A stretch of 64,000 nucleotides of DNA from Gymnogyps californianus (lineage: Eukaryota > Chordata > Aves > Accipitriformes > Cathartidae). The notes beneath the pieces are model-generated. The model had not been told where the DNA came from. It did no database searches and saw only the letters and a list, made by a program, of their open reading frames with translations. Position 1 is the stretch's first letter; each line of letters begins with the position of its first letter. Of the stretch, positions 1 through 15,200 are shown one piece after another. Made by a program: the position numbers and the translations under genes. The stretch is taken from positions 18,215,522-18,279,521 of the forward strand of contig NC_059477.1 of assembly GCF_018139145.2 (NCBI RefSeq), given 5' to 3'.

Positions 1-260
1 ACTAAGGAAAGTCCTTGTATTGCGTGCTGGAGTCACAATGAGACTTTATGTGCCAGTAAGAGGACGACCACCTCCAAAGATTACATGGTCTAAAGTGGGT
101 GCCAACCTAAGAGATAGACAAGGATTAGACATCAAGTCAACTGATTTTGATACCTTCCTGCGTTGTGAAAATGTAAACAAATATGATGCTGGAAAATACG
201 TTCTCAGTCTGGAGAACATCTGTGGCAAAAAGGCATACACCATTGTTGTAAAAGTACTTG
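1..260 (+). CDS. TTN: TTN exon (partial): C-zone Ig, repeat C2 position 1
   Basis: The reading frame starts at base 2. An Ig domain is entered near its N-terminus ([10 protein letters not shown]) and shows ITWSK and [14 protein letters not shown], the Ig core Trp and the D.G.Y corner. The donor G|GTAAGTG ends the exon at 260. The 5' end is cut by the window edge, so exon length is unknown. Confidence 0.9.
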
Positions 261-3200
261 GTAAGTGTCAGGGTTTCCCCCATTATAATATATTTGTTAA
301 CTTTTTAACTGATTTTTTTTGTATTTTGTTTACTAAATCAAATGTGGGGTTGTTGTGTTTGTCTAGATACTCCAGGCCCTCCAATTAACCTGATTGTAAA
401 GGAAGCATCTAAGGATTCTGCCTTCATTACATGGGAACCTCCGCTAGTAGATGGTGGCAGTCCAATCACAAATTATGTCGTTGAAAAACGTGATGCAGAA
501 AGAAAGTCATGGTCCACAGTAACAACAGAATGTCCAAAGACAAGCTGCAGGATAACTAACTTAGAAGAAGGCAAATCTTACTTCTTCAGGGTTTTTGCTG
601 AAAATGAGTACGGTATTGGTGACCCCTGTGAAACTCGTGATGCTGTTAAAGCTTCTGGTAAGAAAAATGAATCCATTTCACCTATTTTGGTATTCAAATC
701 ATTTTTATTTTTAGCTTGAATGGACACTTACTATGCTTTTCTTCCTTCTAGAAACACCTGGGCCAGTTGTGGATCTAAAAGCTTCAGCTGTAACAAAATC
801 ATCATGCAATTTAGTATGGAAAAAACCTATCAGTGATGGTGGAAGCCGTATTTTTGCATATGTTGTCGAGGTCCTGGTTGATGAAGATAAATGGCAAGAA
901 GTCATGCGGGCAAAGAACCTCCATTTTTCAATGAGAGACCTAAAAGAAGGACAAGAATACACTTTCAGAGTGAGAGCCCAAAATGATGCTGGATATGGAA
1001 CTCCAACAGAGCTCACAGTTGTGGCAAGAGATGATGTCGGTAAGAAGCAACTTAAGATCATTAATTCAGTGCTTCAGTTACGCAAATTACATTTATTTTA
1101 TGCTTACTATCATTACTATGCATACATACAAATCAGATGCCTTTAAAACAGCATCTTAATTTTATCACAGATTTTATGCATAGTTGAATAATCAGTTTCT
1201 TTTATTTTTACAGTGGCACCTGATCTTGATTTAAGAGATCTACCTGATTTGTGCTATATAGCTAAAGAGGGTAGCAATTTCCGTCTTAAAATCCCAATTA
1301 AAGGCAAGCCTGTCCCAACTGTAACTTGGAAGAAAGATGAAGACCAGGCACTTACTGAAAGTGGAAGAGTTGCTTTTGAATCTACAGCAGTTAACACCAC
1401 ACTTGTAGTACATGACTGCCAGAAAGCTGATGCTGGAAAATACACAATAACTCTGAAGAATGTTGTTGGCAGCAAGGAAGGCACTATTTCTGTGAAAGTA
1501 GTTGGCAAACCTGGCATACCAACAGGTCCGGTGAAATTTGAAGAAGTCACAGCTGATGCCATAACCTTGAAGTGGGGCCCTCCAAAAGATGATGGTGGTT
1601 CAGAAATCACTAACTATGTCCTTGAGAAGAGAGATAATATAAACAATAAGTGGGTGACTTGTGCTTCTGCAGTCCAGAAAACCACATTTAGAGTTACAAG
1701 ACTTCATGAAGGAAATGAATATACATTCAGGATCAGGGCTGAAAATAAATACGGAGTAGGTGAAGGTCTTAAATCTGACCCTGTCATTGCAAAACATCCA
1801 TTTGGTAAGTATCCATTATAATTTTAAAAAACTGAAAAAAATGTTTTAGGGGTGGTATTTATTTTTAATGTTACTGCATTTTTTTTATATTGTTTAGATG
1901 TGCCAGATGCTCCTCCACCTCCCAACATTGTTGATGTTCGGCGTGAATCTGTAGCTTTAACTTGGACTGATCCCAGAAGAACTGGAGGCTCACCAATCAC
2001 AGGTATAACCCCAAAAGCCTCCCTAGTATTTCAGTTCTTAATAGTTCTTTCTCTCTGTCAAAGGGTAAGATAAAACTATCAGGTGCTTATGCTTTAAATT
2101 GAGTGATTGATTGATTGATTGATTGAACTGTTTTACTTCCTACTCTTTCTTTATGATGTTTTGGGGTTTTTTTAAATTAACTTAAAAGTTGGGAGAATAA
2201 CTGAGAAACAATATTTTTGCACAGAGCCAAAACACCTAAAGAAAGAAAAACAAACTCACCTATATGTTACATTACTTGGGTAACATAAAATTAGCAACTT
2301 ACATTTACAAACATCTCGTCGTTGCAGTTACATACATCTGTAATGTATGTCCGCATCCATTTCTTAATCTGGTTTTCAGTGTTCCTCTTGCACAATGCCT
2401 ATGTGACATGCCATACAGGCAGTATGATATTTCATAATGCTATGAGAAATGAAGATTTCTGGAAAACCCTCATATTTTCATCTCACCATTTATCTTCTAG
2501 GTTATCACATTGAAGTCAAAGAAAGAAATAGTCTTCTGTGGAAAAGAGCAAATAAAATGCCAATAAGAATGAAAGATTTCAGAGTGACAGGATTAACTGA
2601 AGGTCTGGAATACGAATTCAGAGTAATGGCAATCAATATGGCTGGAGTAGGTAAACCAAGTCTGCCATCTGAACCAGTTGTGGCACTTGATCCTATTGGT
2701 AAGTCATCGGGAGAATAAAAAGGAAAATTCTGAAATTTTAAATAACTTTTGTTTGACCACTATTTATTATTTTTTCTTCTAGATCCCCCTGGGAAACCAG
2801 AAGTTATCAATGTAACTAGGAACTCAGTAACACTCATTTGGACAGAACCAAAATATGATGGTGGACATAAGTTAACTGGCTATATTGTTGAAAAGCGTGA
2901 TTTACCCTCAAAGACTTGGACAAAAGCTAATCATGTGAATGTTCCAGACTGTGCATTTACTGTGACTGACCTCACTGAAGGCTCCAAATATGAGTTCAGA
3001 ATTAGAGCAAAGAACACTGCTGGAGCTATCAGTCCTCCATCTGAATCCACAGGAACCATAATATGCAAGGATGAGTATGGTATGTAGATGGCATTAAAAA
3101 TGTGGAATTTTATTTGAATAATTAATACCAAATCCTCTTCCCCTCCCCCCCCCCCCGTGTTCTTGTTGTAACAATCGGGGTTTTTTTCTTGTTTGTTTGT

Positions 3201-6200
3201 TTGTTTGTTTTGACAGAGGCACCAAGCATTGTTATCGATCCTACTTTGAAGGAAGGTTTAACAGTAAAAGCAGGAGACACCATTACAGTGTCTGCTGTTA
3301 GTATCCGTGGCAAACCACCTCCAACTTCAGCATGGTCAAAAGCTGGAAAAGATTTTAGACCTTCAGAGCTTGTGCACATTGAAACCACACCAACTTCTTC
3401 TACTCTAACTGTCAAATATGCAACCAGAAAAGATTCTGGAGAATACACAATCACTGCAACCAATCCTTTTGGCACTAAGCAGGAGAGCGTACATGTGAAA
3501 GTTTTAGATGTTCCAGGACCTCCGGGGCCTATTGAGATCAGCAATGTTTCAGCAGAAAAAGCAACTCTTACATGGTCACCTCCTGCAGAAGATGGTGGAT
3601 CACCAGTCAAATCATACGTTCTTGAAAAGAGAGAAACTAGCCGACTGCTCTGGACATTGGTTGCTGAAAATATTGAAAGCTGTAGGCATGTTGTTAGCAA
3701 GCTCATTCAAGGAAATGAATATGTTTTCCGCGTCTCAGCAGTAAATCAATACGGCAAGGGTGAAGCCGTACAATCAGAACCAGTTAAAATGGTGGATAGA
3801 TTTGGTACGTAGAACAAGCTAAGAGGTTCCAGTGTGTTTTTATTAATCTCTGGAGACTTGATTTTTGTTTTAACTGTACTTTTTTCTTCCTTAACAGGTC
3901 CCCCAGGCCCTCCTGGAAAACCGGAGGTAACAAATGTGACTAAAAATACTGTCACAGTCACCTGGAAAAGGCCAGTAGATGATGGTGGAAGTGAAATCAC
4001 AGGTTACTATGTGGAGCGAAGAGAGAAGAAAGGTTTAAGATGGGTCAGAGCAACAAAGAAACCAGTTTCAGATCTTAGATGCAAAGTAACTGGTCTTCTG
4101 GAAGGAAATGAATATGAATTCCGTGTCAGTGCAGAAAACAGAGCAGGAGTTGGACCACCAAGTGATGCTTCAAACTCAGTCATATGCAAGGATGTTGCAT
4201 GTTAGTATCATGCCATTTCTTTTTTGGGGGTGGGTGGGATGGGCGTGGAGCACTTTCGGACAGCGTAAGAGTGACTTCCTCTGTAATGTAATGTTTTATG
4301 TTTTCCTCACCTTTCAGACCCACCAGGTCCACCTGCAAATCCAAGAGTGACTGATACTACAAAGACAAGTGCATCTTTAGCCTGGGGCAAGCCTCACTAT
4401 GATGGTGGTCTTGACATCATTGGCTATATAGTAGAGCATCAAAAGGAAGGAGAAGAAGAATGGGTAAAAGACACAACAGGGACTGCTTTAAGAATCACTC
4501 AGTTTGTTGTTGCTCATCTGCAGACAGGAGCCAAATACAATTTCAGAATCTCTGCCATGAATGCTGCAGGTGTCGGTGAACCAGCAATAATTCCAAGTGT
4601 GGAAATCAAAGACCGGGAAGAGATTCCTGACTTTGAATTAGATGCTGAGCTAAGAAGAACACTTGTTGTTAGAGCTGGATTAACTATTCGGATTTTTGTG
4701 CCAATTAAAGGACGTCCAACTCCAGAAGTTACATGGACAAAAGATGATGTTTCACTCAAAGGACGTGCCAGTATTGAAAATACAGACTCTTTTACACTCT
4801 TGATTGTCACAGAGTGCACCAGATATGATGCAGGAAAATACGTAATGACTCTTGAAAATGCTGCTGGTAAGAAGACTGGCTTTGTAAATGTAAAAGTCTT
4901 GGATACACCAGGTCCACCAATAAACCTTAAGCCTAGAGAAATAACTAAAGACAGCATCACCCTCCAATGGGATATGCCTCTGATAGATGGCGGTTCACGT
5001 ATAACAAACTATATTGTCGAGAAACGTGAATCAACTCGGAAAGCATATTCAACAGTCACAACCAACTGCCAGAAGTGTTCCTTCAGGATTCCTAATTTGG
5101 CTGAGGGATGTGAATACTATTTCAGAGTGCTGGCTGAAAATGAGTATGGTATTGGTGAACCAGCTGAAACTGCAGAACCAGTAAGAGCTTCTGAGGCACC
5201 ATCCCCACCTGAGAGCCTCAATATTATGGATGTAACACGGAACTCAGTTACCCTGGCTTGGCCAAAACCAGAACATGATGGTGGCAGCAGGATCACTGGG
5301 TATGTAATTGAAGCACAGAGAAAAGGAACCAACCAGTGGGCACACATCACCACTGTAAAAACGCTGGACTGTGTAGTAAAGAATCTAACTGAAAATGAAG
5401 AGTATACTTTCCAGGTTATGGCAGTTAACAGTGCTGGAAGAAGTGCCCCAAGAGAAAGCAGGCCAGTTATTATCAAGGAGCAAACGATGCTACCAGAGTT
5501 TGATCTCCGTGGTCTCTACCAGAAAACAGTCATTGCCAAAGCTGGTGACAATATCAAGATTGAAATCCCCGTGCTTGGTCGTCCAAGGCCTACTGTCACT
5601 TGGAAGAAAGAAGACCAGATACTTAAGCAAACACAAAGGGTAAATTATGAAAATACTGCAACTGCAACCATACTAACCATCAATGAATGCAAACGAAGTG
5701 ATAGTGGTCAATATCCACTGTCAGCTAAAAATATTGTTGGAGAAGTTAGTGAAGTAATCACAGTTCAGGTTCATGACATACCTGGACCTCCTACTGGACC
5801 AATCAAATTTGATGAAATTTCATCTGACTTTCTAACATTCTCGTGGGAGCCTCCTTTGAATGATGGTGGTGTACCAGTAAGTAACTATGTTGTAGAAATG
5901 CGTCAAACTGACAGTACCACATGGACTGAACTGGCAACCACAGTGATACGTACTACGTTTAAAGCCACTCGTCTTACTACTGGAGTTGAGTATCAGTTCC
6001 GTGTTAAAGCTCAAAATAGATATGGAATTGGTCCAGCCATTACTTCAGAGTCTGTAGTTGCCAACTACCCGTTTAAGGTACCTGGGCCTCCTGGCACTCC
6101 TCAGGTGATTGCAGTCACCAAAGAAACCATGACCATTAGCTGGAATGAGCCACTTACTGATGGTGGAAGCCCAATTCTGGGATATCATGTTGAAAGAAAA

Positions 6201-9200
6201 GAACGAAATAGTATTCTTTGGCAGACTGTAAGTAAAATGCTGGTATCAGGCAATATCTTTAAATCAACTGGACTTACCGATGGCATTGCATATGAATTCC
6301 GTGTTATAGCAGAAAATCTGGCTGGGAAGAGTAAACCAAGCAAGCCATCTGAGCCTGTGTTTGCCCTAGACCCAATAGATCCACCTGGTAAGCCGATACC
6401 TCTGAACATTACAAGACATGCAGTTACACTGAAGTGGACTAAACCAGAATATAATGGAGGTTTTAAGATAACTGGCTACACTGTTGAAAAAAGAGACCTT
6501 CCTAATGGCCGTTGGCTGAAGGCTAATTTCAGCAATATACTAGAGACTGAATTCACTGTAAGTGGTTTGACGGAAGATGCTGCCTATGAATTCCGTGTGA
6601 TTGCTAGGAATGCTGGTGGGGCTGTTAGTCAGCCCTCTGAGCCATCAGATGCAATAACTTGTAGAGATGACATTGAAGCACCAAAGATAAGGGTGGATGC
6701 TAAATACAAAGACACCTTAGTGCTGAAAGCAGGTGAAGTTTTCAGACTTGAGGCTGATGTTTCAGGTCGCCCTCCACCAACTATGACATGGACAAAAGGA
6801 GAAAAAGAACTTGAAGACACAGCAAAATTAGAAATAAAAATAGCAGATTTCTCTACTGTTCTTATCAATAAAGATTCTTCAAGAAGAGATGGTGGTGCCT
6901 ATACACTTACTGCAACAAATCCTGGTGGCTTCGCCAAGCATATCTTCAATGTTAAAGTTCTTGACAGACCTGGTCCCCCAGAAGGGCCTTTGGCTGTGTC
7001 TGAAGTCACTGCAGAAAAATGTGTGCTGTCATGGCTACCTCCACTGGATGATGGAGGAGCAAAGATTGACCATTATGTGGTTGAAAAACGTGAAACTAGT
7101 AGATTGGCATGGACAGCTGTAGCCACAGAAGTTCCATTAACTAAACTGAAGGTTACTAAGCTGTTGAAGGGCAATGAGTACGTGTTCCGTGTTATGGCTG
7201 TTAACAAATACGGAGTTGGTGAGCCTCTGGAATCAGAGCCCGTTCTTGCAGTAAATCCATATGTGCCACCCGATCCACCTAAAACACCTGAAGTTACAGC
7301 AATTACAAAAGATTCTATGGTTGTTTGTTGGGGCCATCCTGATTCTGATGGTGGGAGCCCAATAACTAACTATATTGTGGAACGTCGAGACAGGGCTGGT
7401 CTACGGTGGGTGAAATGTAACAAACGGGTTGTTACTGACTTACGTTATAAAGTGTCTGGACTGACAGAAGGCCATGAATATGAATACAGAGTCATGGCTG
7501 AAAATGCTGCTGGAGTCAGTGAGCCAAGCCCAACCAGCCCATTCTATAAAGCTTGTGATACTGTATTTAAGCCTGGTCCCCCAGGTAACCCTCGTGTTTT
7601 GGATAGCAGCAAGTCCTCAATTACAATAGCATGGAACAAACCAATATATGATGGTGGTTCAGAGATCACAGGTTACATGGTTGAGATCGCACTACCTGAA
7701 GAAGACGAGTGGAAGATTGTAACTCCACCAGTAGGTTTAAAGGCCACTTCTTTTACCATCACTGACCTGAAAGAAAATCAAGAGTATAAAATACGGATAT
7801 ATGCTATGAACTCTGAAGGTCTTGGAGAACCTGCTCTTGTTCCTGGGACTCCAAAAGCTGAAGAAAGAATGCTACCTCCAGAGATTGAACTTGATGCAGA
7901 ACTACGGAAAGTTGTCACTATTAGAGCCTGCTGTACTCTTAGGCTCTTTGTCCCAATTAAAGGAAGACCAGCACCTGAAGTAAAATGGACAAGAGAACAT
8001 GGAGAATCTTTGGATAGAGCGAATATTGAATCAACAAGCTCTTATACTCTACTTATTGTTGAAAACGTAAATAGATTTGATAGTGGCAAATACATACTGA
8101 CAATTGAAAACAGCTCAGGTAGTAAGTCAGCATTTGTGAATGTCAGAGTTCTTGATACCCCAGGCGCACCTCAAGATTTGAAAGTAAAAGAAGTTACAAA
8201 ATCATCAGTTACACTCACATGGGCTCCTCCTCTCATAGATGGTGGCTCTAAAATAAAAAATTACATTGTTGAAAAGCGTGAATCAACAAGAAAAGCTTAT
8301 TCAACTGTTAATGCCAATTGCCACAAGACCAGCTGGAAAGTCGATTCACTGCAAGAAGGCTGCAACTACTACTTCAGAGTCCTAGCTGAAAATGAGTATG
8401 GAATAGGCCTTCCAGTTGAAACTTCAGAATCTGTAAAAGTATCAGAAAGACCACTTCCACCAGGGAAAATAACTTTGTTGGATGTGACAAGAAACAGCGT
8501 ATCCTTATCTTGGGAAAAACCTGAACATGATGGTGGTAGCAGAATTCTGGGCTATATTGTAGAAATGCAAAGCAAAGGCAGTGACAAGTGGTCAACTTGT
8601 GCTACAGTAAAAGTTACTGAAGCCACTATCACAGGCTTGATCCAAGGTGAAGAATACACCTTCCGTGTTTCAGCTCAGAATGAGAAAGGTATCAGTGATC
8701 CTCGCCAGCTGGGTATACCAGTTGTTGCAAAAGATCTTGTGATTCCACCAGCTTTCAAACTACTGTTTACCACTTTCAGTGTTCTAGCAGGAGAGGACTT
8801 AAAGGTTGATGTTCCTTTTGTTGGTCGACCCAAACCAGCAGTGTTTTGGCATAAAGATAATGTGGCATTGAAGCAGACTACAAGAGTAAATGCAGAAAGT
8901 TCAGAAAATAACACAGTGTTAACAATAAAAGAAGCATGCAAAGAAGATGTGGGGACATATTTAGTTAAACTTACAAACTCTGCAGGTGAAGCAACTGAGA
9001 CCCTAAATATCGTTGTCCTTGACAAACCAGGACCTCCAACTGGACCAGTAAAAGTAGATGAAGTAACAGCAGACAGTATTACCATTTCCTGGGAACCACC
9101 CAAGTATGATGGTGGTAGCTCTATCAATAATTACATTGTAGAAAAAAGAGACACTTCTACCACCACTTGGCAGATTGTGTCAGCTACTGTCGCAAGAACA

Positions 9201-12200
9201 ACTATAAAAGCATGTCGATTAAAGACGGGCTGTGAATACCAGTTCAGAATCGCAGCTGAGAACAGATATGGGAAGAGTACCTATCTCACTTCAGAGCCAA
9301 TCATAGCCCAATATCCATTTAAAGTTCCCGGTCCACCTGGAACACCTTTTGTAACAAATGTCTCAAAAGACAGCATGGTGGTACAATGGAATGAACCAGT
9401 CAATGATGGTGGTAGCAAGATCATTGGGTATCACTTGGAGCGCAAAGAAAGAAACAGCATTCTGTGGGCTAAACTGAATAAAACACCTATTCCAGATACC
9501 AAATTTAAGACAACTGGCCTTGAGGAAGGTCTTGAATACGAGTTCAGAGTTTATGCAGAAAACATAGTAGGCATTGGAAAAGCAAGTAGAGCATCTGAAT
9601 GCTATACTGCACATGACCCATGTGACCCTCCAGGTCGTCCAGAACCTATAATTGTCACAAGAAGCTCAGTAACACTTCAGTGGAAGAAACCTGTATATGA
9701 TGGTGGAAGTAAGATCACAGGCTATGTTGTTGAAAAGAAGGAGCTACCTGATGGTCGCTGGATGAAAGCAAGCTTTACAAATGTCATTGATACCCAATTT
9801 GAAGTAACTGGTCTAGTTGAAAACCAGAGGTATGAGTTCCGTGTTATAGCGCGAAATGCTGCAGGTGTTTTCAGTGAACCATCTGAGAGCTCAGGGGCAA
9901 TTACAGCAAGAGATGAAGTAGAACCACCTCATATAAGTATGGATCCAAAATACAAAGACACTATTGTAGTGCATGCTGGTGAGTCATTCAAGCTTGATGC
10001 TGATGTTCATGGCAAACCAATACCTTCCATTCAGTGGTTAAAAGGTGATCGTGAGCTGACAAACACTGCTCGTATGGAAATAAAAAGTACCGATTTTGCA
10101 ACAAGCCTTAGTGTGAAGGAAGCCATTAGAGTTGACAGTGGTCAGTATGTACTACTGGCAAAGAATGTTGCAGGTGAAAAGAAAGTTCCTGTTAACGTCA
10201 AAGTTCTTGATAGACCTGGACCACCAGAAGGACCTGTTGAGATTACAGGCGTTACTGCTGAAAAATGCATGCTGTCATGGAAACCTCCACTACAAGATGG
10301 TGGTAGCGATATTTCGCACTACGTTGTAGAAAAAAGGGAAACCAGTCGCTTGGTGTGGACGGTCATTGATTCAAACGTGCAAACCCTAAATTGCAAAGTT
10401 ACAAAACTTTTAGAAGGAAATGAATATGTTTTCCGCATCATGGCAGTAAATAAATACGGCGTTGGTGAACCTCTTGAGTCTGAACCAGTACTCGCAAAGA
10501 ACCCATTTGTAGTGCCACTTCCACCGAAGGCACCAGAAGTCACAGCCATTACCAAGGATTCTATGATAGTTGTATGGGAAAGGCCAGCCTCAGATGGTGG
10601 TAGTGAAATCCTAGGCTATGTCCTTGAAAAACGAGATAAGGAAGGTATTCGCTGGACAAGATGTAACAAACGCCTGATAAGTGAACTGCGATACAGAGTG
10701 ACCGGGCTTATAGAAAATCATGATTACGAGTACAGAGTTTCAGCTGAAAATGCTGCTGGTCTTAGTGAACCAAGTCCACCTTCCACTTACTACAAAGCAT
10801 GTGATCCTATTTACAAGCCAGGTCCACCCAATAATCCTAAAGTTGTGGATGTTACAAGATCTTCAGTTTTCCTTTCATGGGGTAAACCTATCTATGATGG
10901 TGGCTCTGAAATTCAGGGATACATTGTGGAAAAATGTGATGTAAGTGATGGTGAATGGGCAATTTGTACCCCTCCAACTGGAATTAAGAATACTCATATG
11001 GAAGTAGAAAAATTAGTGGAAAAACATGAATACAAATTCCGCATATGTGCAGTTAATAAAGCAGGAGTTGGAGAGCATGCAGATGTTCCTGGTTCTGTTA
11101 TTGTGGAAGAAAAGATGGAGGCACCAGACCTTGACCTTGACATGGAATTAAGGAAGATTGTAAATGTGAGGGCAGGAGGTTCCTTAAGACTGTTTGTTCC
11201 CATCAGAGGTCGTCCAACACCTGAAGTAAAATGGGGTAAAGTGGATGGTGAGATCAGAGAGGCAGCTATTATTGATACCACTAGCAGCTTTACTTCCCTT
11301 GTTCTAGACAATGTTAACAGATTTGATACTGGAAAGTATACTCTGACTTTAGAAAACAGCAGTGGAACAAAGTCTGCCTTTGTCAGTGTAAGAGTACTGG
11401 ATACCCCAAGTGCACCTGTTAATTTAAAAATCAGAGAGATCACTAAAGACTCTGTTTCACTTTCATGGGAGCCTCCTCTCTTGGACGGTGGAGCAAAAAT
11501 AAAGAATTACATTATTGAAAAGCGTGAAGCAACAAGAAAGTCATATGCAGCTGTTGTAACAAACTGCCACAAGACTTCATGGAAAGTAGATCAACTTCAG
11601 GAGGGCTGCTATTACTTCTTTAGAATCTCTGCTGAGAATGAATACGGAATTGGCCTCCCTGCGGAAACGAGTGACCCAATTAAAGTTGCTGAAGTTCCAC
11701 AGCCTCCTGGGAAAATAACAGTGGATGATGTCACAAGAAACAGTGTCTCACTAAGCTGGGCAAAACCTGAGCACGATGGTGGCAGCAAAATCATACAATA
11801 CATTGTTGAAATGCAAGCAAAGGGTAGTGAGAAGTGGTCAGAGTGTGCTCGTGTAAAAACACTAGAAGCGGTTATTACTAACCTAACTCAAGGGGAAGAA
11901 TATCTTTTTAGAGTAATGGCTGTAAATGAAAAGGGTAAGAGTGATCCTAAAGCACTTGCAGTTCCAATAGTTGCCAAAGACCTGGTGATTGAACCTGATG
12001 TAAGACCTGCTTTTCACAGTTATAGTATCCAAGTGGGACAAGATCTGAAGGTAGAAGTACCAATTGCAGGTCGACCTAAACCAACTGTTACCTGGGTAAA
12101 AGATGGCCAACCTTTAAGGCAGACGACAAGAGTCAATGTTAGCGATTTGACTGATCTCACTATATTGAATATTAAAGAAACTAGCAAAGAGGACAGTGGC

Positions 12201-15200
12201 ACTTATGAAATCACTGTGGCTAACGTTGTTGGGCAAAAGTCTGCCTCTGTTGAAATTATAACTCTAGACAAACCTGACCCTCCAGTAGGACCTGTGAAGT
12301 TTGATGAAATAAGTGCAGAAAGTATTACACTATCATGGAATCCCCCAGCGTACACAGGCGGCTGCCAAATCACCAACTATGTTGTCCACAAGAGAGATAC
12401 AACAACCACTGTATGGGAAACAGTTTCGGCTACTGTTGCAAGAACTACACTGAAGGTGACTAAACTGAAAACTGGTTCAGAATACCAGTTCAGAATATTT
12501 GCTGAGAACAGATATGGGCAGAGCTTTGCATTGGAATCTGTGCCAGTTGTAGCGCAGTACCCCTACAAGGAACCAGGACCTCCTGGCACACCATTTGTGA
12601 CAACAGTTACGAAAGACTCTATGGTCGTACAGTGGCATGAACCAATAAATGATGGTGGCAGTAGAGTGTTGGGCTACCATCTTGAGAGAAAGGAGAAAAA
12701 CAGTATTTTATGGGCTAAAGTGAACAAGACTATTATTCAGGACACAAGTTTTAAGACAACTAACCTTGAAGAAGGAATTGAATATGAGTTTCGAGTTTCT
12801 GCAGAAAATATTGTTGGTGTAGGCAAAACAAGTAAAGTTTCTGAGTGCTATGTAGCTCGCGACCCATGTGATCCTCCAGGTCGCCCAGAAGCTGTAATAA
12901 TAAAAAGAAGCTCTATTACTCTCCAGTGGACCAAACCAGAATATGATGGTGGAAGTAAGATTACTGGTTATATTGTAGAGAAACGTGACTTGCCAGATGG
13001 TCGCTGGATGAAAGCTAGCTTCACAAATATCATTGAAACTCAGTTCACTGTAACAGGTCTTACTGAAGACCAAAGATACGAATTTAGAGTAATTGCAAAG
13101 AATGCTGCAGGTGCAATAAGCAAACCTTCTGACAGTACAGGACCAATAACAGCAAGGGATGAAGTTGAACTTCCACGAATTTCAATGGATCCAAAGTACA
13201 AAGACATAATTGTTGTAAATGCTGGTGAAACATTCAGACTTGAGGCTGATGTTCACGGAAAGCCACTACCAACCATTAAGTGGTACAAAGGAGATAAAGA
13301 GCTTGAGGAAACTGCTAGATATGAAATAAAGAATACCGATTTCAGTGCATTAATAATTGTAAAAGATGCTGTTAGAGTTGATGGTGGACAGTACATTTTA
13401 GAAGCCTCTAATGTTGCAGGAACAAAGACAGTACCAGTAACCGTAAAAGTCCTGGACAGGCCAGGACCTCCAGAGGGCCCAGTCCAAGTGACAGGAGTAA
13501 CAGCTGAAAAATGTTCATTGGCATGGGCTCCTCCTCTTCATGATGGTGGCAGTGATATTTCTCATTACATTGTAGAGAAGAGAGAAACTAGTCGCCTAGC
13601 ATGGACTGTTGTTGCTTCAGAGGTTTTACCTACAATGCTGAAAGTAACAAAACTCTTGGAAGGAAATGAATATGTTTTCCGTATTATGGCAGTTAACAAA
13701 TATGGGGTTGGTGAGCCATTAGAATCTGTGCCAGTAATGATGAAAAATCCATTTGTGGTTCCTGGACCACCAAAGGCCTTGGAAATTACCAACATCACAA
13801 AGGATTCTATGACTGTCTGCTGGAGCCGGCCAGATAGTGATGGAGGTAGTGAAATCATAGGTTACATTGTAGAAAAGAGAGACCGAACAGGCATCAGATG
13901 GGTAAAATGCAATAAACGCCGAATTACAGATTTGCGATTAAGAGTTACAGGATTAACAGAGGATCACGAATATGAATTCAGAGTTTCTGCTGAAAATGCT
14001 GCTGGAGTGGGTGAACCAAGCCAAGTTTCTCCTTACTTTAAAGCTTGTGACCCCATGTTCAAGCCTGGCCCACCTACAAATGCCCATGTTGTGGATACCA
14101 CCAAAAGTTCAGTTACACTGGGCTGGAGTAAACCTATTTATGATGGTGGTTGTGAAATCCAGGGATACCTTGTAGAAATCTGTAAAGCAGATGAAGATGA
14201 ATGGTCACTTGTTACTCCACAGACAGGTGTACGTGCCACTCGATTTGAAATCAAAAAGCTTACTGAACATCAAGAATATAAACTACGAGTGTGTGCCCTC
14301 AACAAGATTGGTGTAGGAGAGGCTGCATCTGTTCCTGGTACTATTAAACCAGAAGACAAACTTGAAGCTCCAGAACTTGATATTGATTCAGAGCTAAGGA
14401 AAGGGATAGTGGTTAGAGCTGGCGGGTCTGCTAGGATTCACATACCATTCAGGGGACGACCAACACCTGACATCACGTGGTCTCGAGAAGAAGGTGAATT
14501 CACAGAAAAAGTTCAGATTGATAAAGGCATAAACTACACACAACTTTCAATTGACAACTGTGATAGAAATGATGCTGGAAAGTACATTCTTAAGTTGGAG
14601 AACAGCAGTGGTTCTAAATCTGCATTTGTTACAGTAAAAGTCTTGGACACGCCAGGACCACCACAAAACTTAGTGGTAAAGGATATAAAGAAGGATTCTG
14701 CTGTACTATCTTGGGAACCGCCCGTTATCGATGGTGGTGCAAAGGTAAAGAACTATGTAATAGACAAGCGTGAGTCAACCAGGAAGGCATTTGCAAATGT
14801 AAGTGCTAAGTGTGGCAAGACAAGTTTTAAAGTTGAAAATCTTACAGAAGGAGCAATTTATTACTTCAGAGTTATGGCTGAAAATGAATTTGGAATTGGT
14901 GTTCCAGCTGAAACCACGGATGCTATCAAAGCCTCAGAGCCACCTCTGCCTCCTGGGAAAGTAACACTCACCGATGTGACTCAGAGAAGTGCATCACTTA
15001 CATGGGAAAAACCTGAACATGATGGAGGTAGCAGAATTTTGGGATACATTGTTGAAATGCTGCCTAAAGGAACAGAAAAATGGAGCGTTGTTAGTGAGAC
15101 CAAAACATGCAATGCAGTTGTGTCTGGTTTGAGTCCAGGACAGGAATATCAATTTCATGTGATTGCCTACAATGAAAAAGGCAAAAGTGATCCCAGAGCA

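Noticed and set aside
3122..3706. 194-codon open frame on the minus strand, rich in Gly/Pro
   Set aside because: It is the antisense shadow of the Ig + Fn3 exon at 3217-3804; codon periodicity of titin repeats keeps antisense frames open. Many similar antisense frames occur through the whole TTN region.
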